A stretch of 64,000 bases of DNA from Halanaerobiales bacterium (GCA_029981855.1 JARRCS010000005.1:1-64000), one strand, 5' to 3'. Shown: positions 26,559-34,803, counted from the first letter of the stretch. Made by a program: numbers and translations. The notes: generated from the sequence alone by a model not told the origin.

Positions 26559-26590
26559 ATTAAACCCCCCTTATAAATTCTTTAGGCATT

Positions 26591-26666
26591 AAAAAACCTT
26601 TTTACCAGCTAACTGATAAAAAGGTTGCACAAAAAATTATGCCGCCCTTACCAGCCTCACTGGACT
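26591..26666 (-). promoter_or_regulatory. PyrR-type attenuator 2 (binding loop plus terminator)
   Basis: The minus strand holds AGTCCAGTGAGGCT (26653-26666), an exact match to the PyrR binding-loop consensus ARUCCNGNGAGGYU. It is followed by a terminator with perfect 10-bp arms AACCTTTTTA / TAAAAAGGTT and a T tail (26591-26625). UMP-bound PyrR would favour the terminator and stop transcription before pyrB. Confidence 0.9.
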
Positions 26667-26737
26667 GATTTCAAGGGTAAACTATTGGCCTTTCGTATTA
26701 AATTATCGTATTAAATTTTTTAAAAATAAGGGTTAAT

Positions 26738-26828
26738 GAAAAACCCCCTTACTGACCGGCAAGAGGGTATATAAAGGAATATATTAACGTTATAATAAAT
26801 CAATCTCCCTTACTAATCTCACCGGACT
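26738..26828 (-). promoter_or_regulatory. PyrR-type attenuator 1 (binding loop plus terminator)
   Basis: AGTCCGGTGAGATT (26815-26828, minus strand) is a PyrR-type loop. The following hairpin CCCTCTTGC / GTAAGGGGG runs into TTTTT (26738-26768). It is the first of two tandem attenuators in the pyr leader. PyrR itself is not encoded in the window. Confidence 0.88.
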
Positions 26829-26858
26829 AGTTTAAAAGGAACATATTCATTTAAATTA

Positions 26859-26887
26859 AATATATCAGAAATAATAATTCCTGTCAA
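26859..26887 (-). promoter_or_regulatory. Sigma-A promoter of the pyr operon
   Basis: TTGACA (26882-26887), a 17-base spacer and TATATT (26859-26864) on the minus strand. Transcription would start about 25 bases before the first PyrR loop. Confidence 0.9.
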
Positions 26888-26943
26888 GTAAAATGAGTAT
26901 ATCCGATAGGCCAAAGTCCGGTGATATTCTCCTAGAAAGAAAA

Positions 26944-26978
26944 AAGAAATCGAGCAGAGGGATTTCTCCCCCTACTCG
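26944..26978 (-). terminator. Terminator of rnj
   Basis: On the minus strand ATCGAG ... CTCGAT encloses a second GGGGGAGAAATCCCTC stem and is followed by TTCTTTTTTC. It separates rnj from the pyr promoter. Confidence 0.8.
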
Positions 26979-26982
26979 ATTA

Positions 26983-28659
26983 CTAGACCTGCATGATGAT
27001 TGGAAGAATCATTGGATTGCGTTTTATTTTTTTGTAAATATAATTATTTAACGAGTCACGAACTGTATTCTTCAGTACTGACCATTCGGTTATATTATTC
27101 TTCTCACATTCCTTAAGAGCCTCTTCTACACGGGAAGTAGCTTCGGCAATTAACTCTTCAGATTCTCTGATATAAACAAAACCACGGGTTACGATATCAG
27201 GTCCGGATAAAATCTTTCCTTGCTGGTCTATGGTTATTACTACAATAATTATACCATCTTCAGATAGTACTCTGCGGTCACGGAGAACGATATTACCAAC
27301 ATCACCTACCCCCAGTCCATCAACAAAAACCTGGCCTGACTGGATACTATCATCCTTTTTCACTTCTTTTTCCGTGAACCTAATCCTGTCACCGACCTCG
27401 GCAATATAGATATTTTCTTTAGGTATACCTACATCCTCAGCTAGTTTAGCATGGTGGTAAAGATGTCTATACTCCCCATGGACGGGGACAAAGAACTTCG
27501 GTTTAACCAGGTTTAGCATCAGCTTTAACTCTTCCTGGCTGGCATGTCCGGAGACATGAACACCAGAGATATCCTCATAGATAACATTAGCTCCACGTTT
27601 AAAAAGCTGGTTGATGGTTTCGCCGATAAATTTCTCATTACCCGGTATGGCAGAAGCTGAGATAATTACCGTATCGCCATTCCTGATATTAATATGATAA
27701 TGATCACCTCTGGCCATCCTGGTTAAGGCAGCCATCGGCTCCCCCTGACTACCTGTTGTTAAAAGCACAACCCGGTTATCAGGCAGGCTGGAACAATTTC
27801 TGATATCAACGATCATATCCTCCGGAATGGTAAGATATCCCAGATTCCTGGCAATCTCGATATTATTGATCATACTCCTCCCGGTAAAGGCCACCTTACG
27901 GTTATACTTAAAGGCAGCATCAATAATCTGCTGGATCCGGTGAATATTAGAAGCAAAGGTAGCGACAACGATCCTTTCCCTTGCACTTCTAAAGATCTCA
28001 TCGATGGTACTTCCGACAAACTTTTCCGAGAGGGTAAATCCTTCTCTCTCGACATTAGTACTATCAGAAAATAGTGCTAAAACACCGGGAGATTTATCGC
28101 CAAGCTCGGCTAATTTATGAAAATCGGCAACCTCTCCATCGATGGGGGTCTGATCAAATTTAAAATCACTAGCATAAATAATTGGACCTAAAGGGGTATG
28201 AATTGCCAGAGCACAGGTATCGGCTATACTATGATTAACCCGGATAAAATCAACCTTAAAATTACCGATTTGAACAGAACATCCAGGGTTAACAACCTTA
28301 AGACGGGTTCCCTTGAGTAATTTGTGCTCGCTCAGTTTAACTTCCAATAACCCGAGGGTAAGTTTAGTTCCATATACCGGTACATTTACATCCTTTAACA
28401 AGTAAGGTAATGCTCCGATATGATCCTCATGACCATGGGTCAAAACAATACCCTTAACCCGGTGACTGTTTTGCTTAACATACGAGAAATCGGGAATAAC
28501 CAGATCAATACCCAGTAAATCATCTTCCGGAAACATTACACCGGCATCTATGATCAGGATCTCATCATCGACCTCTACTAGCATCATGTTTTTACCGATC
28601 TCTCCAACCCCACCGAGTGGAATCATTACAACTTCCTTTATTTTATTTTTATTCGACAT
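26983..28659 (-). CDS. rnj: Ribonuclease J
   Basis: A 558-residue metallo-beta-lactamase / beta-CASP RNase with 5'-3' exo- and endonuclease activity in mRNA decay and rRNA maturation. The metal motif HGHEDH is at 75-80, SDSTNVEREG and the beta-CASP blocks ASAIPGNEK and GHASQEE follow, and PVHGEYRHL is present. GGAGGTG precedes the ATG by 13 bases. The position after dapA and before tepA matches rnjB of Bacillus, so it may be the RNase J2 counterpart, but the intact motifs mean it could equally be the only RNase J. Confidence 0.95.
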   Translation of the reverse strand: MSNKNKIKEVVMIPLGGVGEIGKNMMLVEVDDEILIIDAGVMFPEDDLLGIDLVIPDFSYVKQNSHRVKGIVLTHGHEDHIGALPYLLKDVNVPVYGTKLTLGLLEVKLSEHKLLKGTRLKVVNPGCSVQIGNFKVDFIRVNHSIADTCALAIHTPLGPIIYASDFKFDQTPIDGEVADFHKLAELGDKSPGVLALFSDSTNVEREGFTLSEKFVGSTIDEIFRSARERIVVATFASNIHRIQQIIDAAFKYNRKVAFTGRSMINNIEIARNLGYLTIPEDMIVDIRNCSSLPDNRVVLLTTGSQGEPMAALTRMARGDHYHINIRNGDTVIISASAIPGNEKFIGETINQLFKRGANVIYEDISGVHVSGHASQEELKLMLNLVKPKFFVPVHGEYRHLYHHAKLAEDVGIPKENIYIAEVGDRIRFTEKEVKKDDSIQSGQVFVDGLGVGDVGNIVLRDRRVLSEDGIIIVVITIDQQGKILSGPDIVTRGFVYIRESEELIAEATSRVEEALKECEKNNITEWSVLKNTVRDSLNNYIYKKIKRNPMILPIIMQV

Positions 28660-28765
28660 TAATTAAAAAAAGCACCTCCATCATCTTTCTCCGAACGCTA
28701 ATCCAAATCATCTTCCAAATGGTCCCGTTCATATACCCGTTACATATATTATAACTGTTAACCTA

Positions 28766-28793
28766 AAAAAAAACAAGCACCAAATGGTGCCCG
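28766..28793 (-). terminator. Terminator of dapA
   Basis: GGCACCA / TGGTGC arms around a two-base loop on the minus strand, followed by TTG and nine T residues. It ends the dap transcript before rnj. Confidence 0.9.
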
Positions 28794-28833
28794 ATTAATA
28801 ACATCTACACCTTTTAATTAATGCCTCACTCTG

Positions 28834-28886
28834 TTCGGCAACTTGCTTTACCTTCAAACAACTGCAAATAGATGTTGGAGAGATGT
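28834..28886. repeat. 53-bp intergenic repeat, copy D
   Basis: The second copy of the 12056-12108 repeat, 46 of 53 bases identical and in the same orientation on the plus strand. It sits between dapA and the rnj terminator region. Its reverse strand contains the AACATCTATTTG core seen elsewhere. Confidence 0.85.
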
Positions 28887-28911
28887 TTGGAAATTTTTTG
28901 TTAGTATAAGC

Positions 28912-29793
28912 TTAAACAAGGTCATAACCCTTGAGGATATTTCTTAAGACCTCTCTTTCAGAATGATTAAGCTCAATCAGAGGCGGACGTAGTCCCCCAA
29001 CCTCCATCCCTATCATATTAAGCGCAGCCTTAACAGGAATAGGGTTGGTTGTAATAAATATACCTGTAAAGATAGCTCCTAGATACTTATTAAGCTCAAT
29101 GGCCCGGCTGACATTACCTTCCTTAAAGGCCCTGATCATCTCTTTGATCTCCTTGCCTACCAGATGGGACGCCACACTGACAACCCCCTGACCACCAACA
29201 GAAAGAATTGGGAGGGTCAGATTATCATCACCACTATAGACATAAAAATCATCTGGCAAGGTCCTTGTTAAATCTGCAACCTGGCCTAAATCTCCACTTG
29301 CCTCCTTAATGGCAATTATATTATCTATCTCTGCCAGTCTATTAACGGTTTTCACATCAATGTTTCTGGAGGTACGGCCAGGTACATTATAGAGCATGAT
29401 CGGCAGTGAGGTCTCAGCGGCTATCGCCTTAAAGTGCTCATAAAGCCCTGACTGAGGTGGCTTGTTATAGTAGGGCACCACTAACATCACACCATCTACA
29501 CCGATCTCTTCGGCCTTTCTTGTCATCTCAATACTTGCCGCAGTAGAGTAAGAACCAGTACCTGCTATAACGGTAGTTTTATCTCCTACTTCATCAACAA
29601 CCGCTTCTAAAATCGCTATCTTCTCCTCAGTTATCAGGGTTGGAACCTCTCCCGTAGTACCAAGGACAACCAGTCCATCTGAACCATTTTCAATCAGGTA
29701 AGATGCTAATTCCCTTGTTTTCTTAAGATCAACCCCTTTTTCCTTATCAAAGGGGGTAACCATCGCCGTAAGAACCTCGCCAAAATCTCTCAC
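28912..29793 (-). CDS. dapA: 4-Hydroxy-tetrahydrodipicolinate synthase
   Basis: A 293-residue aldolase that condenses pyruvate with aspartate semialdehyde. The Schiff-base lysine is in IAIKEASGD (about 162), the catalytic tyrosine in [10 protein letters not shown], and GTTGEVPTL binds pyruvate. The start is GTG (29791-29793) with GGAGGG seven bases upstream. It follows dapG by 14 bases. Its product feeds lysine, diaminopimelate and, via DpaAB, spore dipicolinate. Confidence 0.96.
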   Translation of the reverse strand: MRDFGEVLTAMVTPFDKEKGVDLKKTRELASYLIENGSDGLVVLGTTGEVPTLITEEKIAILEAVVDEVGDKTTVIAGTGSYSTAASIEMTRKAEEIGVDGVMLVVPYYNKPPQSGLYEHFKAIAAETSLPIMLYNVPGRTSRNIDVKTVNRLAEIDNIIAIKEASGDLGQVADLTRTLPDDFYVYSGDDNLTLPILSVGGQGVVSVASHLVGKEIKEMIRAFKEGNVSRAIELNKYLGAIFTGIFITTNPIPVKAALNMIGMEVGGLRPPLIELNHSEREVLRNILKGYDLV

Positions 29794-29807
29794 TTTTTAT
29801 CCCTCCA

Positions 29808-31022
29808 TTAATCTTCTAGTTTAAAGGCATCATGTAAGGCATTCAATGCCTCCTTTTCAAACTCTCTTTTGATCAGACATGAGATAGTGGTATGGGAATC
29901 TGTAGTCTGATAAATAGCGATATTTTTTTCAGTTAATGCCTCTACTAGCCTTGACATAACCCCGGGTCTCCCGGTCATACCTCCACCAACTACAGAAACC
30001 TTAACAAAATCATCGGCAATCTCAAAATTAAAATCATATTCCTTTAAAATACTCTCAACCTTCTCCTTGACCCTGGATTCAACTATAAAGGAGATTGCCC
30101 CCGGACGAATGTTGATAAAATCAACACTGACCCCGTGGTTGGCCAGGATTTTAAAAACAATTAGTCCGGTAGCATATTCAGCGGGTTTCTCCGGAGTAAT
30201 CTTGACAAAAACTATGTTATGGCGGCTGGTAACACCTGTAACCGGCCGGTCTCCCTTAATGCCGCGCATACCCTGATTATGAATCAGGGTACCACCACCA
30301 TTATTATTAAAAGTAGACTTAACCTTAATGGGAATCCCTTCCCTCATGGCAATTTCAGCAGCCCGGGGGTGAATAACTCTGGCTCCCTGATAGGCCAGTT
30401 CACACACCTCATTATAACTGACCCTGTCTAAGATGCGCGCATTCTCAACCATATTGGGGTCGGCGGTCATAACACCATCTACATCGGTATAGATTTCAAT
30501 ATAGAGGGCTTTGACAGCGGCAGCGATAACACTGGCAGTGGTATCACTACCTCCGCGCCCCAGGGTAGTTATCTCTCCTTCTGTACTCATTCCCTGAAAA
30601 CCGGCAACTACGGGCACCTTCCCCTCATCCATTATTTTCAGAATACGTTTCGGGTCTACCCTGGTAATCTCCGACTCTCCAAAATTGTTATCGGTAATAA
30701 TACCAGCCTGAGCGCCCGTCAGGGCAACGGCCTTGATACCGGCCTTCTTTAAGGTCTGAACCATAATAACCGAGGAGATGATTTCCCCACAGGACATCAA
30801 CAGGTCCTTTTCCCGGGGCTGAATATCAATATGAATATCCTCCGCCATTTTAATTAATGTATCGGTAGCATAAGGTTTACCGGCCCTCCCCATTGCAGAT
30901 ACAACCACCACCGGGGAATACCCGGATTCTATTGCTGAATTAATATGCCGGGCCGCAAGCCCCCTTTTTTCAGCCGTATCCAGAGAAGTTCCGCCGAACT
31001 TCTGCACTATAATTTTCATCAT
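29808..31022 (-). CDS. dapG: Aspartate kinase (DapG type)
   Basis: A 404-residue aspartokinase that opens the aspartate pathway. N-terminal KFGGTSL, VVSAMGRAGKPYATDTL and GRGGSDTTASVIAAAV mark the kinase domain. Two ACT domains form the C-terminal third, the usual site of feedback control. Size and the asd-dapG-dapA order match Bacillus DapG, the DAP-sensitive isoenzyme. GGGAGG precedes two adjacent ATG codons; either could be used. Confidence 0.95.
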   Translation of the reverse strand: MMKIIVQKFGGTSLDTAEKRGLAARHINSAIESGYSPVVVVSAMGRAGKPYATDTLIKMAEDIHIDIQPREKDLLMSCGEIISSVIMVQTLKKAGIKAVALTGAQAGIITDNNFGESEITRVDPKRILKIMDEGKVPVVAGFQGMSTEGEITTLGRGGSDTTASVIAAAVKALYIEIYTDVDGVMTADPNMVENARILDRVSYNEVCELAYQGARVIHPRAAEIAMREGIPIKVKSTFNNNGGGTLIHNQGMRGIKGDRPVTGVTSRHNIVFVKITPEKPAEYATGLIVFKILANHGVSVDFINIRPGAISFIVESRVKEKVESILKEYDFNFEIADDFVKVSVVGGGMTGRPGVMSRLVEALTEKNIAIYQTTDSHTTISCLIKREFEKEALNALHDAFKLED

Positions 31023-31032
31023 TAACCTCCCG

Positions 31033-32037
31033 TCAGGCTTGAATCAGTCTTTCTGCTATCTGTACGGCATTTAGTGCAGCCCCCTTACGAAGATTATTGC
31101 CTACAATCCACATACTGATACCCTTCTCAACGGAGATATCTTCCCTTAACCGTCCAACAAGAACATCGTCATCTTCTTCAGACATCAGGGCTAAAGGATA
31201 AAGTAGGTTCTCGGGGTCATCAACAACCTTTACCCCTTCTGCCGCAGTTAAAAGCTCCTTTACCCTGTCAACACTAATTTTCTTTACGGTCTCTATATTA
31301 ACCGCTTCGGAATGACCGTAAAAAACAGGAACCCTGGCTGCGGTCGCCGTTACTGCTATCTTCGGATCATGGAGAATCTTTCTTGTCTCCCTAACCATCT
31401 TCATCTCTTCCAAAGTATAGCCGTTTTCTTCAAAGACATCGATATGGGGCAGTACATTGAAAGCGATCTGGTAAGGATAAACACTGGCCTCAAGTTTCTC
31501 GCCTTTAAGATATTGTTCTACCTGTTTATTTAATTCATCAATAGCCTTCTTTCCCGTTCCGGAAACAGCCTGATAGGTACTGACGATAATCCGCTTTATT
31601 CCTACCTCATCATAGATAGGCTTTAAAGCAACAACCATCTGAATGGTTGAACAGTTGGGATTAGCAATAATTCCCTGATGATCAAGGATATCTTCGGGGT
31701 TGATTTCAGGAACGACCAGCGGCACATTATCTTCCATTCTGAAGGCATTACTATTATCAATAACGATAGCACCCTCTTTGACCGCCATCGGCGCTATCTC
31801 CCGACTGGGGCCACTACCTGCACTAAATAACGCTATATCTATATTATGAAAGACACCGGGTTTTGTTACTTCAACTACCAGTTTTTCTCCTTTAAAACTA
31901 ATCTCAGTCCCGGCTGAGCGCTCGGTAGCTAAAAGCCTTAAATTCTTAACCGGAAAATCCCTTTCTGCAAGCACCTTTACCATCTCACGACCTACAGCCC
32001 CAGAAGCACCTACAACTGCTACATTATAACTACTCAA
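31033..32037 (-). CDS. asd: Aspartate-semialdehyde dehydrogenase
   Basis: A 334-residue NADP enzyme reducing aspartyl phosphate to aspartate semialdehyde. It has GASGAVGREMV at the N-terminus, the catalytic cysteine in NPNCSTIQMV (about 128) and a typical dimerisation domain. The start is TTG (32035-32037), six bases after GGGAG. That Shine-Dalgarno is the 3' arm of a long-range stem in the leader, so translation may be controlled by RNA structure. dapG follows by 10 bases. Confidence 0.95.
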   Translation of the reverse strand: MSSYNVAVVGASGAVGREMVKVLAERDFPVKNLRLLATERSAGTEISFKGEKLVVEVTKPGVFHNIDIALFSAGSGPSREIAPMAVKEGAIVIDNSNAFRMEDNVPLVVPEINPEDILDHQGIIANPNCSTIQMVVALKPIYDEVGIKRIIVSTYQAVSGTGKKAIDELNKQVEQYLKGEKLEASVYPYQIAFNVLPHIDVFEENGYTLEEMKMVRETRKILHDPKIAVTATAARVPVFYGHSEAVNIETVKKISVDRVKELLTAAEGVKVVDDPENLLYPLALMSEEDDDVLVGRLREDISVEKGISMWIVGNNLRKGAALNAVQIAERLIQA

Positions 32038-32040
32038 ATT

Positions 32041-32130
32041 ACTCCCTGGTTTTAAAACCTATGCTAACTTAAGCATAGTCGTAGTCTTCACAGGATATAA
32101 TTTTCCTGTTTTCCAACCACCAACCAGGTT
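32041..32130 (-). promoter_or_regulatory. Structured leader of asd, unidentified riboswitch-like element
   Basis: The transcript can fold as a three-way junction. P1 pairs ACCTGGTT (32122-32129) with AACCAGG (32045-32051). P2 is CAGGA...TCCTG (32091-32108). P3 is a 7-bp perfect stem CTATGCT / AGCATAG (32059-32078). P1 includes bases next to the GGGAG ribosome binding site, so its formation should hinder asd translation. It does not look like the lysine riboswitch or any other class I know. Confidence 0.55.
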
Positions 32131-32167
32131 TTTCACCACCTTTCTTAAAAAATGTTCGTCTAGTTTA

Positions 32168-32196
32168 ATTGTAATACATTTGTTCGTAAATGTAAA
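32168..32196 (-). promoter_or_regulatory. Sigma-A promoter of asd-dapG-dapA
   Basis: TTTACA (32191-32196), a 17-base spacer and TACAAT (32168-32173) on the minus strand. It places the start of a roughly 125-base leader at about 32161. Confidence 0.8.
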
Positions 32197-32324
32197 GGGG
32201 ATTTATAATTCAATTTTATGCCTTTACAGAAAAATAGGAAGTCGTTTGAGATTTGTTAGCTAGATCGTGAACAAAGCTAACACACTATACATATATTTTA
32301 CCACAAGCAGAATAATTTGCAAAA

Positions 32325-32918
32325 TTAAATTCCCCTGTATTCTATTAAAACCGGCTGGATCTGTTTGAATTCCAGGGCATATTCGGCCGCATCTTTAATC
32401 AAATCAAATCTAGAGATTAGAGAATTTTTCTTTCCCGTTGGATTATCCTGACCAAAGGGAACAAAGAAAATATTTTTAGTATTAAGTAAAATACCTAAAT
32501 TTTTAGCATTAAGTCCGAGGCCATCATTGGTGGCAATGGCAAGTAAAACCGGTCGGTCATTTCTGAGATGGGCCTTGGCAGCCATAACAACAGTCTCATC
32601 GGTAATTGCATTGGCTAGTTTAGCTAATGTATTTCCCGTACAGGGGGCGATAATTAATAAATCCAGTAACTTACCGGGACCAATCGGCTCTGCCTTAACA
32701 ATAGAATCTATTATTGGTTTCTGGGTTATCTCCAGTATTTCCTTTAACCATTTACTTGACGGTCCAAATTTTGTATCCCGGGTTAAGATTGCATCAGATA
32801 TTATCGGAGTAACATCTGCCCCGGTTTCAACAATCTCCTTTAGTACGGGGAGCGTTTTTTCCAGAGTGCAGTGGGAACCGGTAATCGCAAACCCTATCCT
32901 CTTATCCCTCAAATCCAT
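32325..32918 (-). CDS. dpaB: Dipicolinate synthase subunit B
   Basis: A 197-residue flavoprotein-like subunit (SpoVFB) that, with DpaA, oxidises dihydrodipicolinate to dipicolinic acid in the mother cell. The phosphopantothenoylcysteine-decarboxylase-like fold shows GFAITGSHCTLEK, LLIIAPCTGNTLAKLANAITD and GLGLNAKN. Start ATG 32916-32918 was chosen for GGAGGTG six bases upstream; an in-frame GTG three codons earlier lies inside that site. It follows dpaA by about 19 bases. Its presence implies the organism can, or recently could, sporulate. Confidence 0.95.
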   Translation of the reverse strand: MDLRDKRIGFAITGSHCTLEKTLPVLKEIVETGADVTPIISDAILTRDTKFGPSSKWLKEILEITQKPIIDSIVKAEPIGPGKLLDLLIIAPCTGNTLAKLANAITDETVVMAAKAHLRNDRPVLLAIATNDGLGLNAKNLGILLNTKNIFFVPFGQDNPTGKKNSLISRFDLIKDAAEYALEFKQIQPVLIEYRGI

Positions 32919-32937
32919 ACTCTGCACCTCCTTTACT

Positions 32938-33801
32938 TTAGCCCGTGACCTTTAACAGGTCAGGTATGACTTCAGCCAGAATTTCTCCGGCGGTCCGGGG
33001 AGCAACCTTTCCCGGCAGACCAAGAGCTAATTGAGCATTAATTCCCAGCTCTTTAGCGGCTGCAAAATCCGTTCCCCCGGGTGATGAAGCCAGGTCGACA
33101 ATTAACGCATCTCTCTTCAATAGAGAGATATACTCCCGGGAAAGGATCAAGGCAGGAACAGTATTAAACAGGATATTCATCTCCGGCAGGTAGTCTTTTA
33201 GTTTATCATATGTAATCATCTTGATTCCCAGGTCCTTACCTCTGGCAATAGCAGCCCTGTCTCTCGTAACAGCATAGGAGTCTGCTCCCAGTAACCTTAA
33301 ACGCCAGGCCAGGGTTAGTCCTACCTTGCCCAGACCAAGCACAAGGGTTTTACTCCCGAAGATAGTATAGTCTGTCTCTTCGATGGCGATCTTAATTGCC
33401 CCTTCAGCTGTAGGAATGGCATTGAGAATTGCTACCTCATCCAGGTGGGCCAGTTCAACATATTTGATCCCTTTTGTTTCCATCATCCTCTTTAAAAATG
33501 GCCGGGCAATCCCGATTACAAATAGGGTATCCCGGGAAAATAGATTAAAGAAATCTTCATCTAGCCTTACCTTTTTATCGATAAAGGTAGCTTTCAAATA
33601 CCCCTCCTCATCAGTTCCGGACATAGGAGCAATAACCATATCTGCACATTTAACAACCTGCTCAATCTCGTCAAAATAGGTTATCCAGGGTTCTTCCTTC
33701 TCCGGAGATTTTTTTAGTACCCTGAGATTAAAGCCCTTACTGGCCAGAAGACTGATCAAGACCTCTTCCCTTTTATCTCCACCTATAATTCCAATCTCGA
33801 T
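32938..33801 (-). CDS. dpaA: Dipicolinate synthase subunit A, probably non-ATG start
   Basis: A 287-residue Rossmann protein (SpoVFA). From the first in-frame ATG (33759) the protein would lack its N-terminal strand. Translating upstream gives EIGIIGGDKREEVLISLLAS, which aligns with the conserved opening of SpoVFA (KIAVIGGD). No ATG, GTG or TTG occurs in frame between the dapB stop and this stretch. An ATC codon (33799-33801) lies exactly 8 bases after GGGAGG, and an ATT comes two codons later. Other motifs: VLGLGKVGLTLAWRL (second nucleotide fold), FNTVPALIL and LASSPGGTDFAAA. I infer initiation at ATC; a sequencing error in the start codon is the alternative. Confidence 0.88.
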   Translation of the reverse strand: MEIGIIGGDKREEVLISLLASKGFNLRVLKKSPEKEEPWITYFDEIEQVVKCADMVIAPMSGTDEEGYLKATFIDKKVRLDEDFFNLFSRDTLFVIGIARPFLKRMMETKGIKYVELAHLDEVAILNAIPTAEGAIKIAIEETDYTIFGSKTLVLGLGKVGLTLAWRLRLLGADSYAVTRDRAAIARGKDLGIKMITYDKLKDYLPEMNILFNTVPALILSREYISLLKRDALIVDLASSPGGTDFAAAKELGINAQLALGLPGKVAPRTAGEILAEVIPDLLKVTG

Positions 33802-33834
33802 CGGAAATTCCTCCCTTCCAAAAAGGATACAATA

Positions 33835-33862
33835 TACTATATGTAAAAAGGTTAAAGAAGGT
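33835..33862 (-). promoter_or_regulatory. Sigma-K-like promoter for dpaAB
   Basis: The minus strand has ACC (33860-33862), 16 bases, then CATATAGTA (33835-33843). This fits the mother-cell sigma-K pattern AC-N16-CATANNNTA. It lies in the dapB-dpaA gap, about 34 bases before the inferred dpaA start codon. In Bacillus the dipicolinate synthase operon is transcribed by sigma-K. Confidence 0.6.
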
Positions 33863-33887
33863 GCAGAAAATATAGGTATAATCCTAT

Positions 33888-34688
33888 TTAATCCATTATC
33901 TTCTCGAGACCGTAGACAAGCCCCCTAATCTCCGAAATCTTCTTTAAAGCAAGTCTAACCCCGGGCATAAAAGACTTTCTGTTATAGGAATCATGCCTGA
34001 TTGTCAGGCTCTGCCCTTCAGCCCCGAAGATAACTTCCTGGTGAGCTACCAGACCGGGCAAACGCACACTATGAATTCTGATACCATCGAGTTCCCCACC
34101 CCTGGCACCAGTTAGTTTTTCAATCTCCTCTATCCCCTCTTCAGAACCGCTCTGATCCCTCTCAGCATTTATCAATTCGGCTGTCTTGAGAGCCGTTCCA
34201 GAAGGGGCATCTATCTTCTGGTTATGATGGAGTTCAATAATCTCTACATCCTTGAAATGCCTGGCCGTCTCAGCCGCAAAACGCATCATCAATACAGCCC
34301 CGATAGCAAAATTGGGTACAATTAAGGCCCTGGTATCATTTTCTTTTGTCCATTGATCAATCTTTTTTAAATCAATCTCGGTAATACCGGTAGTGCCAAC
34401 AATCATATCTACCCCGTGAGATAGGCCGGTCTCAATATTGTCCATTACCACCCTGGGGCTGGTAAAATCAATAATGACATCGGGCTCGGTCGATTTAATC
34501 GCCTCCGCTAGATCACCATAAATTAAAACCTCAGGGCCTTCCAGGGCCAGCAATTTTAAAATATCTTCTCCAGTATGTTTAAGATCACAGGCTCCAACTA
34601 AAAGCTCATCTGTTTCATTGACTACAGTTTTAACTACCTCCTGTCCCATACGTCCGCAAGCACCGTTAACTAAGACCCTTTTATTCAT
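33888..34688 (-). CDS. dapB: 4-Hydroxy-tetrahydrodipicolinate reductase
   Basis: A 266-residue NAD(P)H reductase of the DAP pathway. It has GACGRMGQEVV at the N-terminus, DFTSPRVV, VGTTG, the catalytic ELHHNQKIDAPSGTA and a C-terminal RHDSYNRKSFMPGV. AAGGAG lies before the ATG. It heads the block; dpaA follows after 86 bases that appear to hold a separate sporulation promoter. Confidence 0.96.
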   Translation of the reverse strand: MNKRVLVNGACGRMGQEVVKTVVNETDELLVGACDLKHTGEDILKLLALEGPEVLIYGDLAEAIKSTEPDVIIDFTSPRVVMDNIETGLSHGVDMIVGTTGITEIDLKKIDQWTKENDTRALIVPNFAIGAVLMMRFAAETARHFKDVEIIELHHNQKIDAPSGTALKTAELINAERDQSGSEEGIEEIEKLTGARGGELDGIRIHSVRLPGLVAHQEVIFGAEGQSLTIRHDSYNRKSFMPGVRLALKKISEIRGLVYGLEKIMD

Positions 34689-34731
34689 AAAAAAAACTCC
34701 TTTCTAAATTCATATTCAACAGTGTAAAGAT

Positions 34732-34759
34732 ATTATAACATTAATTTCTATAATTTAAC
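34732..34759 (-). promoter_or_regulatory. Candidate promoter of dapB
   Basis: TG-T-TATAAT, an extended -10 (TATAAT at 34732-34737), with a weak -35 GTTAAA (34754-34759) 16 bases upstream on the minus strand. It lies about 45 bases before the dapB start. Confidence 0.5.
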
Positions 34760-34782
34760 AGGCTTTATACTGAAAAACACCG

Positions 34783-34803
34783 GAAACATCTATTTGTAGT
34801 TTT
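34783..34803. repeat. Short intergenic element AACATCTATTTGT, copy E
   Basis: GAAACATCTATTTGTAGTTT in the dapB-glgP divergent gap shares AACATCTATTTGT exactly with the copy at 19871-19890. Confidence 0.5.

Noticed and set aside
26916-26929. A PyrR-loop-like AGTCCGGTGATATT on the plus strand upstream of the pyr promoter
   Set aside because: It is on the strand opposite to the pyr transcript and upstream of the promoter, so it would not be in the leader RNA; it lacks the GAGG core.
32041-32161. Lysine riboswitch upstream of asd
   Set aside because: The leader is too short and lacks the five-helix core and conserved motifs of the lysine class; reported as an unidentified structured leader instead.
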